A stretch of DNA of 64,000 bases from an uncultured Marinobacter sp. (GCF_947488835.1 NZ_CANLBK010000001.1:1240001-1304000); one strand, 5' to 3'. Positions 19,600 to 30,378 are shown, counted from the stretch's first letter. Numbers and translations: made by a program. The notes: generated by a model from the letters alone, not told the origin.

Positions 19600-20709
19600 T
19601 TACGTCAGTTTGTCCCTCACCAAACCCGCAATGGCCAAACAGGATGTCAGCCCAGGTGACTCGATACCAAACAGGCTTACCAGCCCTGGAACACCATGCT
19701 CCTGGGGGCCGTCAATCCGGAAATCAAAAAAGCCGCCCTCCGCATCTTTCAGCTTTGGCCGGATCCCCGCATACGCTGGCTGAAGACGCTCTGGTGCAAG
19801 GCCGGGCCACCACTGCCGGATACCCGCCACAAAGGAATGCACCCGTTCAGGATCAACCCCGTAACCCTCCCTCTCTATCCATTCCACATCCGGGCCAAAA
19901 CGCGCCTGACCAGCAAGATCGAGGGTCAGGTGAACGCCCAGCCCGCCCGGTTCCGGAACCGGATAGATCAGGTTTTTGAAAGGGTGACGACCGCCGTAGC
20001 TGAAATAGACGCCCCGGGCGAACCATTGCGAGGGCTTTTGCACATCGGGAAGCCCTTCCCAGTTCCCGGTCAGTGGCACCGCACCCAAGCCCGCGGCATT
20101 TACAAGATTTCGCGCCCTGACCCTTAAAGGTTCAGCACCACCAACCCATAAAACATGCGAGTCTCCCCCAGTCTCTATGCGCTCAACCGGCGAACGCAGC
20201 ACCAGCGAGCCACCCGCATCTTCCAATTCACCCAGCAGGGCAAGCATCAAGCCATGGGTGTCGACTATGCCGGTCTCCGGCGACCAGAGCCCGGCACTGA
20301 CGCACACTTCAGGCAACTGCCGAGCAACGGTGGGACCGTCGAACAACTCCAAGGGAACAAAGTTGGCTAACGCTTGAGCTTGAATATCTTCAAGCCCGGT
20401 ATTTTGCACCTCACTGGTAGCGACAATCCACTTGCCGCATTTTTGATACCCGACTTTATGGCTTTCGCAGTATTGGTACAACTGCCGCCGACCTTCAACA
20501 CAAAGCCGGGCTTTGAGGGAGTTTGCCGGGTAGTAGATTCCTGCGTGAATGACTTCGCTATTACGAGATGAGATACCTTCACCAAAATGATCTCCAGCCT
20601 CCAGCACAATCACCTCGTACCCGGCTTGCGCCATAGCTCTGCCCACCGCGAGGCCAACCACTCCAGCCCCGATAACCAGGGTATCCACTTCCAGAATATC
20701 GCTTTCCAC
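19600..20709 (-). CDS. FAD-dependent oxidoreductase, L-2-hydroxyglutarate oxidase-like
   Basis: The 369-residue flavoprotein has the dinucleotide-binding motif VIGAGVVGLAVGRAMA at about 12-27. The NSEVIHAGIYYPANSLKARLC segment is typical of LhgO/L2HGDH relatives, and VNAAGLGA lies mid-protein. LhgO oxidises L-2-hydroxyglutarate and feeds electrons to quinone; the protein here is shorter than E. coli LhgO (about 420), so the substrate is uncertain. The start is GTG at 20709, with GGGG about 10 nt upstream. It is divergent from srkA. Confidence 0.8.
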   Translation of the reverse strand: MESDILEVDTLVIGAGVVGLAVGRAMAQAGYEVIVLEAGDHFGEGISSRNSEVIHAGIYYPANSLKARLCVEGRRQLYQYCESHKVGYQKCGKWIVATSEVQNTGLEDIQAQALANFVPLELFDGPTVARQLPEVCVSAGLWSPETGIVDTHGLMLALLGELEDAGGSLVLRSPVERIETGGDSHVLWVGGAEPLRVRARNLVNAAGLGAVPLTGNWEGLPDVQKPSQWFARGVYFSYGGRHPFKNLIYPVPEPGGLGVHLTLDLAGQARFGPDVEWIEREGYGVDPERVHSFVAGIRQWWPGLAPERLQPAYAGIRPKLKDAEGGFFDFRIDGPQEHGVPGLVSLFGIESPGLTSCLAIAGLVRDKLT

Positions 20710-20883
20710 CGACTGCCCCTGCTGCCTGTAAATTAACCTGTCCCGAAAATGGGAACCGAGACCGTTTACGTTAACCCAATCTCTGGCATGCCGGAACCCA
20801 TAGGAACATCCCGCACTCGCATTACGGGAGCGCTTTCAAGCAGGTATACTTGGGCCCAACATTTACCAGCATGGCCTCGCCTT

Positions 20884-21885
20884 ATGATGAACGTTTCAGC
20901 CCATCCATACGATGCCTTAACCCCGGACGCCATTCTGGATGCGATGGAGGATGCCGGTTTCGCAGTAAGCGGTCGTCTATTTGCCCTGAACAGCTATGAA
21001 AACCGGGTGTATCAGGTAGGGCTGGATGAAGGCGCTCCGGTGATCGCCAAGTTCTATCGCCCAGGCCGCTGGACCGAAGAGCAGGTGCGTGAGGAGCACG
21101 AGTTTACCCGTGAACTTCTAGCCGCCGACATTCCCGTCGTGGCGCCCCTGGTGATGCCTTCCGGGGACACTCTCGGCAAACATGGCGATTTCATGTTTGC
21201 CACATTTAACCAGCGTGGCGGGCAGGCCCCTGACACCAGCGTTACTGACACGCTATACAGGCTTGGGCAGTGGCTGGGGCAAATTCACAACATCGGGGCT
21301 CTCAAGCCCTTTCGTCATCGCGTGGCCTTATCGCCCATGGATGGCATTGAGACAAGCAACCAACTTTTGCTGGAAGGAGACTGGATCCCCAAGGACCTTC
21401 GGCCCGCCTGGGACAGCTTGATACCAGACTTGCTGACATACTGCCGCGCCCGTATTGAAGATGCCGGTGAGGTTGAAACTGTTCGCCTGCACGGAGATTG
21501 CCACGCCGGAAACATATTGTGCAGGGATGAACAGATGCTGTTTGTGGATCTGGATGACTGTCGCTCCGGCCCCGCCATGCAGGACATGTGGCTGCTTCTG
21601 AACGGTGATGATCACGAGCGCGGGGCACAACTGGGTGAGTTATTGGAAGGCTATGAAACTTTCCGGGATTTCAATCGCCGCGAAAGACACCTTATTGAGC
21701 CTTTGCGTTGCTACCGCCAGATCAGCCATTGCGCATGGCTTGCAAAACGCTGGGACGACCCTGCGTTTCCACGTTTTTTCCCCTGGTTTGGCCAGCCCAG
21801 ATTCTGGTCAGATCAAATTTTGTCCTTACGAGAGCAGTTGGGAGCACTGCAGGCGCCTTCCATTACACTCCCCGGTCAATACTGA
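20884..21885 (+). CDS. srkA: Stress response kinase A (SrkA/YihE), Ser/Thr kinase
   Basis: A 333-residue kinase of the aminoglycoside-phosphotransferase-like fold; E. coli SrkA is 328 residues and counters MazEF-mediated death under stress. Motifs: VIAKFYRPGRW (nucleotide-binding Lys), the catalytic HGDCHAGNILC and the metal-binding FVDLDDC, then the EHEFTRELLAADIPVVAPL block typical of the family. Start ATG 20884 is chosen because the longer frame from 20749 has no support and covers the probable promoter (a TATACT at 20845-20850). Confidence 0.93.
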   Translation: MMNVSAHPYDALTPDAILDAMEDAGFAVSGRLFALNSYENRVYQVGLDEGAPVIAKFYRPGRWTEEQVREEHEFTRELLAADIPVVAPLVMPSGDTLGKHGDFMFATFNQRGGQAPDTSVTDTLYRLGQWLGQIHNIGALKPFRHRVALSPMDGIETSNQLLLEGDWIPKDLRPAWDSLIPDLLTYCRARIEDAGEVETVRLHGDCHAGNILCRDEQMLFVDLDDCRSGPAMQDMWLLLNGDDHERGAQLGELLEGYETFRDFNRRERHLIEPLRCYRQISHCAWLAKRWDDPAFPRFFPWFGQPRFWSDQILSLREQLGALQAPSITLPGQY

Positions 21886-21915
21886 CCGCCCACTCACATT
21901 CAAAACGAGGTAGGC

Positions 21916-22251
21916 ATGAGCCAGAACGAAGCCAGCTACAGTATCCGCAGTCTTTTAGTGACCGCTTTGGTCGCGATTGTCGGCACCGTATTGGTGCTGG
22001 AACTGAGCGGGAAAATCACGCATTCGGACAACAAGGATCATGTGCCTTTGGGGGAATTCCAGGCGATTCATATCAAGCCGGGCGAGACGTTCCGCATGTC
22101 CCCAAAGTCGTCGGAGCTCCACGCAGTTTGCGAGAATGGCTACATGGCCATCGCAGCTGACACTGACCCGACTTTCCGGGGCATACTTGTGGATTACAAA
22201 AAGCGTGGTGTGCGTTGCTCCCCACTGGCCCCGGAGGCGGACAATGGGTAA
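21916..22251 (+). CDS. Hypothetical signal-anchored protein upstream of cmoA
   Basis: I do not recognise this 111-residue protein. It has a short polar N-terminus, one hydrophobic segment (about 12-31, LLVTALVAIVGTVLVLELSG), and an extracytoplasmic soluble part of about 80 residues. That part contains two cysteines (AVCENG and VRCSPL) that could form a disulfide. The 3' end overlaps the cmoA start by 8 bp, so expression with cmoA-cmoB is likely. A small beta-rich periplasmic domain is plausible but unproven. Confidence 0.7.
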   Translation: MSQNEASYSIRSLLVTALVAIVGTVLVLELSGKITHSDNKDHVPLGEFQAIHIKPGETFRMSPKSSELHAVCENGYMAIAADTDPTFRGILVDYKKRGVRCSPLAPEADNG

Positions 22252-22999
22252 GCCCGACCAACCAACAGACACCCTCACGGACCGCCTCTTCGCAACAGAG
22301 CGGCAACCGGAGGATTTTCGTTTTGATGCTGCGGTAGCCCGCGTTTTCCCGGATATGATCCGGCGCTCTGTACCTGGCTACACCACCATCATCCCGATGA
22401 TAGAAGTTATTACCGAACAGTACGCACAAGCCGGCTCCAACTGTTACGACCTGGGCTGTTCCCTTGGCGCCTCAACACTGGCTATGCGTCACGGCATACC
22501 TTTTGGCGACTGCACTCTGGTGGGCATTGATAATTCCGCTGCCATGATCGAGCGCTGCGAGCACTATATCGCGCTCGACGATCACTCACTCTCCGTGAGC
22601 CTTCGCTGCGAAAACATTCAGAATACTGAACTGTCAGACGCCTCTGTTACGACTCTGAATTTTACGCTGCAATTTGTCCCCCCCGAAGAGCGCAGCGCCC
22701 TTTTAAGCCGTATCGCGAAAGCCACACGCCCCGGCGGAGTGCTCATTCTCTCGGAAAAAATTCGTTTTGAATCAGAAGATGAACAAGACACTCAAACCCG
22801 CCTGCACCACGAGTTCAAGCGCGCCAACGGCTATTCCGACCTGGAAATAAGCCAGAAGCGCAGTGCGATTGAACAGGTTTTGATCCCGGAAACACTGAGC
22901 GCCCATACGCAGCGCCTGAAAGAGTCGGGTTTTGATCGCGTAATGGTCTGGTACCAGTGCTTTAACTTCGTATCCATGCTGGCTATCAAGGCCGACTGA
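22244..22999 (+). CDS. cmoA: Carboxy-S-adenosyl-L-methionine synthase
   Basis: Makes carboxy-SAM from SAM and prephenate for wobble uridine modification. The protein has 251 residues from the ATG at 22244 (MGKPDQPTDTLTDRLF); longer in-frame extensions upstream overlap the preceding gene. The SAM-fold motif is YDLGCSLGASTLAM, with LNFTLQFVPPEER following, as in the family. It is followed 24 bp later by cmoB, the enzyme that uses its product. Confidence 0.95.
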   Translation: MGKPDQPTDTLTDRLFATERQPEDFRFDAAVARVFPDMIRRSVPGYTTIIPMIEVITEQYAQAGSNCYDLGCSLGASTLAMRHGIPFGDCTLVGIDNSAAMIERCEHYIALDDHSLSVSLRCENIQNTELSDASVTTLNFTLQFVPPEERSALLSRIAKATRPGGVLILSEKIRFESEDEQDTQTRLHHEFKRANGYSDLEISQKRSAIEQVLIPETLSAHTQRLKESGFDRVMVWYQCFNFVSMLAIKAD

Positions 23000-23023
23000 A
23001 CAAACTCGCAGGACTCACAGATC

Positions 23024-24016
23024 ATGGCGCATTTTGACTGGCGCAGCTATTTCGGGCAGTTGCTTGCAGAGCTGGAAAGTAATGGCGAACGCAATTGGGC
23101 AGAGATTATCAAAGCCCAGCTGACCCAGCGATTTGACGATACCCCCCACGGGGATCTCGGGCGCTGGCAGTCGGCAATGGACAGCCTTCCTGATGTCCCC
23201 GGAGCAGCTTTCGAACTTAACTCATCGGCGATTTCCATCGAGTCCCCTGCGAGCCTGAATCCAAGCCAACAACAAGCCTTGGAAAACGGCCTGCGGGGCC
23301 TCATGCCCTGGCGCAAAGGCCCTTTCGACTTCTTCGGCACTCATATCGACACCGAGTGGCGCTCCGATTGGAAGTGGGACAGGGTTTCACCCTATATTTC
23401 AGACCTTACTGGCCGGCGCATTCTCGACGTGGGATGCGGCTCAGGCTATCACTGCTGGCGCATGCTGGGTGAAGGTGCGAAGCGTGTAATCGGTATCGAT
23501 CCCGGCCTGCTGTTCATGTTCCAGTTCCTCAGTGTGAAACGCTACGTGAGCGAAGCCCCCATCGATCTTCTACCCATACGCATGGAAGACCTGCCGGAAG
23601 GGCTTGAAAGCTTTGACACTACCTTTTCCATGGGTGTCCTCTACCACCGCCGATCGCCTCTCGATCACCTGTTGGAGCTTAAAGGCACGCTACGCCGGGG
23701 CGGTGAACTGGTGCTGGAAACTCTGGTTGTGGATGGCCCTGAAGGCTACAGCCTGATGCCGGAAGACCGCTATGGGCAGATGCGCAACGTGTGGTTTTTA
23801 CCAAGCTGTGACACGCTGCTTCGGTGGCTGGATCGCACCGGCTTTCGCAACGCCCGAGTTGTGGATGTGTCTGAGACCACCACTGATGAGCAAAGAAGCA
23901 CAGACTGGATGCGGTTCAACTCCCTTAAGGATTTTCTCGATCCGGAAGACCCCTCAAAAACGATTGAAGGCTACCCTGGACCCAAACGCGCCACCATCGT
24001 TGCCGAGAAACCCTGA
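23024..24016 (+). CDS. cmoB: tRNA U34 carboxymethyltransferase
   Basis: Transfers the carboxymethyl group from carboxy-SAM to 5-hydroxyuridine at tRNA position 34, giving cmo5U. The 330-residue protein has the Rossmann motif ILDVGCGSGYHCWRML at about 130-145, SDWKWDRVSPY ahead of it and MGVLYHRRSPLDHL after, all typical of CmoB. It ends in a strong bidirectional terminator shared with the convergent purA. Confidence 0.96.
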   Translation: MAHFDWRSYFGQLLAELESNGERNWAEIIKAQLTQRFDDTPHGDLGRWQSAMDSLPDVPGAAFELNSSAISIESPASLNPSQQQALENGLRGLMPWRKGPFDFFGTHIDTEWRSDWKWDRVSPYISDLTGRRILDVGCGSGYHCWRMLGEGAKRVIGIDPGLLFMFQFLSVKRYVSEAPIDLLPIRMEDLPEGLESFDTTFSMGVLYHRRSPLDHLLELKGTLRRGGELVLETLVVDGPEGYSLMPEDRYGQMRNVWFLPSCDTLLRWLDRTGFRNARVVDVSETTTDEQRSTDWMRFNSLKDFLDPEDPSKTIEGYPGPKRATIVAEKP

Positions 24017-24020
24017 TAAT

Positions 24021-24062
24021 AAAAAAACCGCCGTACCATTAAAGGTAGGGCGGTTTTTTTCA
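24021..24062. terminator. Bidirectional terminator between cmoB and purA
   Basis: An A-run, AACCGCC-G-TACC, loop ATTAAA, GGTA-G-GGCGGTT, and a T-run. The symmetrical A and T tracts support termination of both cmoB (+) and purA (-). Confidence 0.9.
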
Positions 24063-24074
24063 ACCTTTTACCAC

Positions 24075-25379
<1,305 letters not shown>

Positions 25380-25457
25380 TCAATGCGCACACGATAAAGC
25401 GTGCGTCTCGCAAATTTGGCAAATGTACCTTCATGTGTTCGTAGCAGCCTGCTGAGT

Positions 25458-26639
25458 TTAACCCAGCCCCTGTACGACCCAACGATCACCCTGTTTTACC
25501 AGCTTCCGGTCACATCCCCGGGTAGAGGGATCTGCCTTTATGTCTTCCGGAAGTGCCCGGATGACAATGTCTGTCTTTCTCAGTTCCGATATTGCCTGCT
25601 CCAGCTCTGAGTCTTTTTCAGCAGGTGCCCACACAGCTTTGCGGTGATTGACAGGGCGTGAGCCCAACGACACCAATGCCCGTATATCCAGGCTGAAGCC
25701 GGTGGCGGGGCGAGCCCGGCCAAAATCGCTGCCAATGGCATCGTATCGGCCACCCTTGCCAATCGAGTCACCATGGCCAGGCACATAGGCTGCAAACACC
25801 AGGCCTGTGTGATAGTTGTATCCACGCAATTCACAGAAATCGAACCCGAAACTGACTTCGGGGAAGTCCCTTTCAAGCATCGTGGCAACCCGGCTAAGCT
25901 GGTCCAGTGCGGCGCTAAGGTTGTCGGAGGCACCACTCAGGATTCTGCGTGCTTCAGTCAATGCTTCCGCACCACCGCTAACCCGTGCAAGCTCGCGGAG
26001 GCGAGCGCCCGCAGAGCCCTTGGGGCAGTCACCCAGAAGTCTGTCCAGCTCAGGCACTGATTTGCGCCCCATGGCGTCGAAGATAGCAGCACTTGTATCG
26101 CGATCAAACCCGGCTTCACCGATCAGGCTTTCGTAGATGGCCACATGAGCCAGATCAAGATGCACGCGAGGCAGACCGGCAACACGCAGCGCTTCCAGCA
26201 TCAAACTGATGATTTCCAGATCTGCAGATTCAGAAGCACTGCCAAACATCTCACAGCCAGCCTGAATAGGCGTGCGGCTGGCAAGCATGTGTTTGGGACG
26301 GGTATGCAGAACATGGCCGGCATAACACAAACGTGTGATGCCTTCCTGCCCCAGAGTGTGTGCGTCGATGCGCGCAGCTTGGGGAGTCATATCGGCCCGA
26401 ACACCCATCATGCGCCCCGTCAGCTGATCGGTCAGCTTGAAGGTTTGCAGCTCCAGATCGTGTCCGGTTCCGGTAAACAGGGATTCGAGGTATTCAATGA
26501 GCGGTGGGATTACCAGTTGGTAGCCCCAGCGCTGGCAGGTATCCATTACATCCCGGCGCAGGGATTCTATCTGTCCGGCCAGTGGCGGCAAGATATCCTC
26601 CACCCCGTCCGGCAGTAACCAGCGATCAGATACTGTCAT
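25458..26639 (-). CDS. hisZ: ATP phosphoribosyltransferase regulatory subunit
   Basis: A catalytically inactive histidyl-tRNA-synthetase paralogue that partners short-form HisG in histidine biosynthesis. From the ATG at 26639 it has 393 residues. Class II features remain (MTPQAARIDAH at motif 2, GRYDAIGSDFGRARPATGFS near the end), but the anticodon-binding domain is lacking. The ATG is preceded by GGAAT at 5 nt; a GTG at 26663 is in frame but less likely. It predicts a short HisG elsewhere in the genome. Confidence 0.93.
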   Translation of the reverse strand: MTVSDRWLLPDGVEDILPPLAGQIESLRRDVMDTCQRWGYQLVIPPLIEYLESLFTGTGHDLELQTFKLTDQLTGRMMGVRADMTPQAARIDAHTLGQEGITRLCYAGHVLHTRPKHMLASRTPIQAGCEMFGSASESADLEIISLMLEALRVAGLPRVHLDLAHVAIYESLIGEAGFDRDTSAAIFDAMGRKSVPELDRLLGDCPKGSAGARLRELARVSGGAEALTEARRILSGASDNLSAALDQLSRVATMLERDFPEVSFGFDFCELRGYNYHTGLVFAAYVPGHGDSIGKGGRYDAIGSDFGRARPATGFSLDIRALVSLGSRPVNHRKAVWAPAEKDSELEQAISELRKTDIVIRALPEDIKADPSTRGCDRKLVKQGDRWVVQGLG

Positions 26640-26767
26640 GAGATTCCGTTGTCCATCCCGCACACCCCTGTATTTAGTACAGAATAAGCGCGCAGGTTTT
26701 TAGGGTGACATTCAGGGCAGAAAAACCCGAACCAAAACCTGAGGGATTTTACACTGTTGGCAGACAC

Positions 26768-26803
26768 AAAAAAACCGGAATACCTTGGCATTCCGGTTTT
26801 TCG
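26768..26803 (-). terminator. Terminator after hflC
   Basis: AACCGGAAT (26773-26781), an 8-nt loop, ATTCCGGTT (26790-26798), flanked by seven A and five T. On the minus strand it follows the hflC stop by about 20 nt, ending the hfq-hflX-hflK-hflC unit before hisZ. Confidence 0.92.
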
Positions 26804-26819
26804 GTCAATCGAGCAGGTT

Positions 26820-27695
26820 TTAGCTCCCGCCCTTCGAGTCCTTCAGGAATTTCATGAAGTCGCTTTTGGCATCGATAACCATCAGGTCGTCTTTACCGGA
26901 GAAGGTATTCCGGTAGGCCTGAAGACTACGATAGAAGCTATAAAACTCCGGGTTAGAGCCATAGGCCTCTGCGTAGATGCGCGCAGCTTCACCGTCCCCT
27001 TCACCACGGGTTTCTTCAGCCGATGCAAATGCTTCTGCCAGAGTAACTGTTTTCTGACGATCGGCATCCGCGCGAATACCTTCAGCTAATTCGCGCCCAC
27101 GTGAACGGAATTCCTGAGCCAGCTTCTCACGCTCTGTCGCCATCCGGCGATATACGTTTTCACTCACCTGCCCCGGGAACTCGATTGCCTTGACGCGTAT
27201 ATCTTTTACATCAATCCCGAATTCCTTCACAGAGGTTTCGTTAACCTGATCGCGCAGATTATGCATAAGCTCGTCACGCTGGCCAGAGACCACCTCATGC
27301 ATAGTGCGAACACCGAACTCATTACGCAAGCCGTTGTCTACACGGGACTGCAGTAGTGATTGGGCACGGAACTCATCCCCACCGGTTGCACGATAGAACT
27401 GATCCACATCGCGAATTTTCCAGGCAATGTAAGAGGTAACGTCCAGCGGCTTCTTTTCGACCGTCAGATACTGCCTTGAAGGCAGATCCATGGTCAGCAC
27501 CCGGATATCAAACTCCCGAACCTGATCGATAACCGGCACCTTGAAGTGAATACCCGCTTTGATGTCGGTCTCGACCAACTCACCAAACCTCAGCATAACT
27601 CCGCGATGGGTTTCCGGAATGATAAAAACACTCGACAGTACCAGCAGGACAACGATAAGAGCGCCTGCAAGACCCACTACACTTTTAGGTCCCAT
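26820..27695 (-). CDS. hflC: Membrane protease modulator HflC
   Basis: SPFH-family partner of HflK; the complex surrounds and restrains the FtsH protease in the inner membrane. The 291-residue protein has one N-terminal transmembrane helix (about 5-25) and the SPFH domain (VMLRFGELVETDIKAGIHFKVP). A helical C-terminal part contains RMATEREKLAQEFRSRGRE and the repeated AEAFASAEETRGEGDGEAARIYAEAY. It starts 2 bp after hflK. Confidence 0.96.
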   Translation of the reverse strand: MGPKSVVGLAGALIVVLLVLSSVFIIPETHRGVMLRFGELVETDIKAGIHFKVPVIDQVREFDIRVLTMDLPSRQYLTVEKKPLDVTSYIAWKIRDVDQFYRATGGDEFRAQSLLQSRVDNGLRNEFGVRTMHEVVSGQRDELMHNLRDQVNETSVKEFGIDVKDIRVKAIEFPGQVSENVYRRMATEREKLAQEFRSRGRELAEGIRADADRQKTVTLAEAFASAEETRGEGDGEAARIYAEAYGSNPEFYSFYRSLQAYRNTFSGKDDLMVIDAKSDFMKFLKDSKGGS

Positions 27696-27697
27696 AA

Positions 27698-28882
27698 TTA
27701 TCTGCTCCTCCGCGTATTAGTATCCTGCCTGGTTCGCAGTTCTTGAATCACCTGGTCAGTTACCGCCTGAATATCTGCCTGGCCGCCGGCTCCAGAGGTT
27801 TGGCTGCCACTTCTTGACGACGCGCCCTGGGTCAGACGATCCAGCGGTAAATACATCATATTGCCGCTGCTTTCGGTATCCACAAGAATCTTACTGCTGT
27901 TGGAAAGAACAGTTTCCATAGTCTGCAAGTACATACGCTCACGAGTGACTCCAGGTGCCATCTGATACACAGCCAACAACTCGAGATAACGCGCAGTTTC
28001 ACCACGAGCGCGCTCAATGACCTCCTGCTTGTAGGCACTTGCCTCTTCAATCATGCGCTGAGCCTGACCACGAGCCTCTGGAACAACCTTGTTCCGGTAG
28101 GTTTCTGCCTCTTCCTTCACACGCTGCTCGTCTTCACGGGCACGTTGAACTTCACGGAAGGCGTCTTGCACCGCTGCGGGTGGTTGCGTGCTTTCAACGT
28201 TCACTCGAACGATCCCAAGCCCGGCGCCGTATTCCTGCAAAAAGCCCTGAAGCCGCTGCTCAACACGAACAGCCAACTCGGCACGCCCTTCGGTCAGCAC
28301 GTCATCGAGAGTTGAACTGCCCACCTCGTGACGCAGCGCACTGTCGGTTGCAAATGCCAACGCCTGGTTGGAATCCCGAACGTTCAGTACATAATCCCGA
28401 GCATCGTTCACACGATACTGCACCTGCAGATCAACTGTTACCAGGTTCTCGTCCTGCGTCAGCATCTGGCCGCTGGACTGAGCCGTTCTGACGTTGGTCA
28501 CGCGTACTTTGGTCACATCATCAATCAGCGGCACTTTGAACCTGAGGCCAGGGCTTTCCGTTTTGGCATATTCCCCAAATCGCAAAACAACCGCGCGCTC
28601 CTGCTCGTTTACCGTGTAGAACGACTGAAAAATGACATAGCCCACAACAATAATGGCCGCCAGGGCGAGAACGGCACCAAAGCTGCCCGCTCCTCCTGAA
28701 CCACCGCTGCCACTGTCGCCACCGGACTTTTTGCCCTTGCCACCCAGCATTTTATTCAGCTTGTCGAGGCCCTTCTTCAGCGCCTCGTCGAGGTCTGGTG
28801 GCCCCTGATCATTACCGCGACGACCACCAGTTCCCCAGGGATCTTTATCGTTGCGGTTTCCACCCGGTTCATTCCAGGCCAT
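27698..28882 (-). CDS. hflK: Membrane protease modulator HflK
   Basis: Partner of HflC. From ATG 28882 (GGAGAG upstream) it has 394 residues; a TTG four codons earlier is possible but unlikely. It has a Gly-rich cytosolic N-terminus (MAWNEPGGN, then a GGDSGSGGSGG linker), a single transmembrane segment near 72-92, and the SPFH domain (VVLRFGEYAKTESPGLRFKVP). The helical domain and a Ser/Gln-rich tail follow. It is co-directional with hflX, 81 bp after its stop. Confidence 0.96.
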   Translation of the reverse strand: MAWNEPGGNRNDKDPWGTGGRRGNDQGPPDLDEALKKGLDKLNKMLGGKGKKSGGDSGSGGSGGAGSFGAVLALAAIIVVGYVIFQSFYTVNEQERAVVLRFGEYAKTESPGLRFKVPLIDDVTKVRVTNVRTAQSSGQMLTQDENLVTVDLQVQYRVNDARDYVLNVRDSNQALAFATDSALRHEVGSSTLDDVLTEGRAELAVRVEQRLQGFLQEYGAGLGIVRVNVESTQPPAAVQDAFREVQRAREDEQRVKEEAETYRNKVVPEARGQAQRMIEEASAYKQEVIERARGETARYLELLAVYQMAPGVTRERMYLQTMETVLSNSSKILVDTESSGNMMYLPLDRLTQGASSRSGSQTSGAGGQADIQAVTDQVIQELRTRQDTNTRRSR

Positions 28883-28963
28883 AGTGCTCTCCAAGTTCCT
28901 AAGATATCGAATGGCTGCAAATACTAGGGATTTATCTTCGTCCCGGCAATAGCTGCAATGGTT

Positions 28964-30262
28964 TCAGGCGCGCCCTTCATCCAGCCGCACCAGTTCTTCA
29001 CTAATTCCTGCGCGGCTCAGAAGCTGCATCCAGTCCCGGTATTGCAGTCGAACTTCAAGTACTGTCTCGCCGGTTTCACGGTGGTCTTCACTCAGTACCG
29101 ATCCGGCCTCATGCAGCAGCGCCCTGAGCTTGCCATCAGCAGGCCCGAGCAAAACAAAGTGGTGGACAACATCTTCAGCCAGGCGCTCAACAATGGCATC
29201 GTAAAGACCATCCAGACCCTCACCCGTAACCGCCGACACCCAGGCACGCACAGGCACGCCGTCCTCATTGCGCTCAACCCTCGGCACAAAGTTATCCAAC
29301 AGATCGATCTTATTAAACACCTGCAAAACCGGTATTTCATCGGCACCAATTTCCGCCAGCACCGCTTCTACTTGCTCAATATTTTCATCACGGCGGCTGT
29401 CATGGCTATCAACAACGTGCAGCAAAATAGTGGCTTCGGTGGTCTCTTCCAGAGTTGCACGAAATGCTTCAACCAGCTTGTGGGGCAAATGCCGGATAAA
29501 GCCTACAGTATCCGCCATTACGACCGGCCCGATATCGGGAAGTTCCAAACGCCGTATGGTGGGATCGAGGGTCGCGAACAATTTATCCGCGGCGTAAACG
29601 GTAGACGTGGTGATCCGGTTAAATAGCGTGGACTTGCCGGCGTTGGTATAGCCAACCAGCGACACTGTCGGGATATCAGCGCGTTTGCGGGCACGACGCC
29701 CCTGGTTACGCTGTTTGCGAACTTTTTCAAGCCGCTTGTAGATAGACTTCATTCGTTCGCGCAATAGTCTGCGGTCGGTTTCGAGCTGGGTTTCACCCGG
29801 GCCACGGAGACCAATTCCACCACCCTGGCGTTCAAGGTGCGTCCATCCTCGGATCAGTCGCGTTGACATGTGATCGAGCTGCGCCAACTCTACCTGCAAC
29901 TTACCTTCGTGAGTGCGGGCGCGCTGGGCAAAAATATCAAGAATTACGCCGGTGCGATCCAATACGCGACACTTCAGCTCTCGCTCAATATTTCGCTCTT
30001 GGCTGGGACTGAGCGCATGGTTGAACAGAACAACGTCGGCTTCATGCAGCGTTACTGCATCCTGAATCTCTTCGAGCTTACCTTCTCCCACAAAAAGCCT
30101 GGGACTGGGCTGTTTTCGGGTACCGGTCACAATTCCAACCGCTTCAACTCCGGCGGACCTCACAAGCTCCCGGAACTCTTCCGGATCTTCAGTGCCGTCG
30201 TGGGAAGAAAATTCGATGTGGACGAGTATCGCTCGCTCACCTACATCCGGGCGATCAAACAA
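28964..30262 (-). CDS. hflX: Ribosome-associated GTPase HflX
   Basis: GTPase that splits stalled or heat-damaged ribosomes. The 432-residue protein has the N-terminal HflX domain (FVGEGKLEEI, VLFNHALSPSQERNIE), then G1 GYTNAGKSTLFN, G3 DTVGF and G4 NKID, and a C-terminal extension. The start is TTG at 30262: no in-frame ATG fits, and FDRPDVGERAILVH aligns with the usual beginning of the family. GGAG lies about 10 nt upstream. An out-of-frame ATG directly before it opens a four-codon ORF that overlaps the TTG. Confidence 0.95.
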   Translation of the reverse strand: MFDRPDVGERAILVHIEFSSHDGTEDPEEFRELVRSAGVEAVGIVTGTRKQPSPRLFVGEGKLEEIQDAVTLHEADVVLFNHALSPSQERNIERELKCRVLDRTGVILDIFAQRARTHEGKLQVELAQLDHMSTRLIRGWTHLERQGGGIGLRGPGETQLETDRRLLRERMKSIYKRLEKVRKQRNQGRRARKRADIPTVSLVGYTNAGKSTLFNRITTSTVYAADKLFATLDPTIRRLELPDIGPVVMADTVGFIRHLPHKLVEAFRATLEETTEATILLHVVDSHDSRRDENIEQVEAVLAEIGADEIPVLQVFNKIDLLDNFVPRVERNEDGVPVRAWVSAVTGEGLDGLYDAIVERLAEDVVHHFVLLGPADGKLRALLHEAGSVLSEDHRETGETVLEVRLQYRDWMQLLSRAGISEELVRLDEGRA

Positions 30263-30297
30263 TGGGCATCAACTCCGCTAGAATCGGTTTGTTGGAA

Positions 30298-30360
30298 TTA
30301 TAAAAACAAACACCCGCGGCCATCAGAACCAAGAGGCCCTTCAGGAACGCGGGTGGCACC
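30298..30360 (-). terminator. Structured terminator between hfq and hflX
   Basis: On the minus strand CACCCGCG and CGCGGGTG form a perfect 8-bp stem (30355-30348 with 30318-30311). The 29-nt loop contains a further GGCC/GGCC pairing, and GTTTGTTTTTATAA follows. It lies just after hfq and before hflX, so it probably attenuates read-through and keeps hfq in excess of hflX. Confidence 0.75.
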
Positions 30361-30378
30361 ACCGAAACCCTGATCAAA

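Noticed and set aside
26640..26663. GTG start extending HisZ by eight residues
   Set aside because: The ATG at 26639 has a better ribosome site and matches the usual HisZ beginning.
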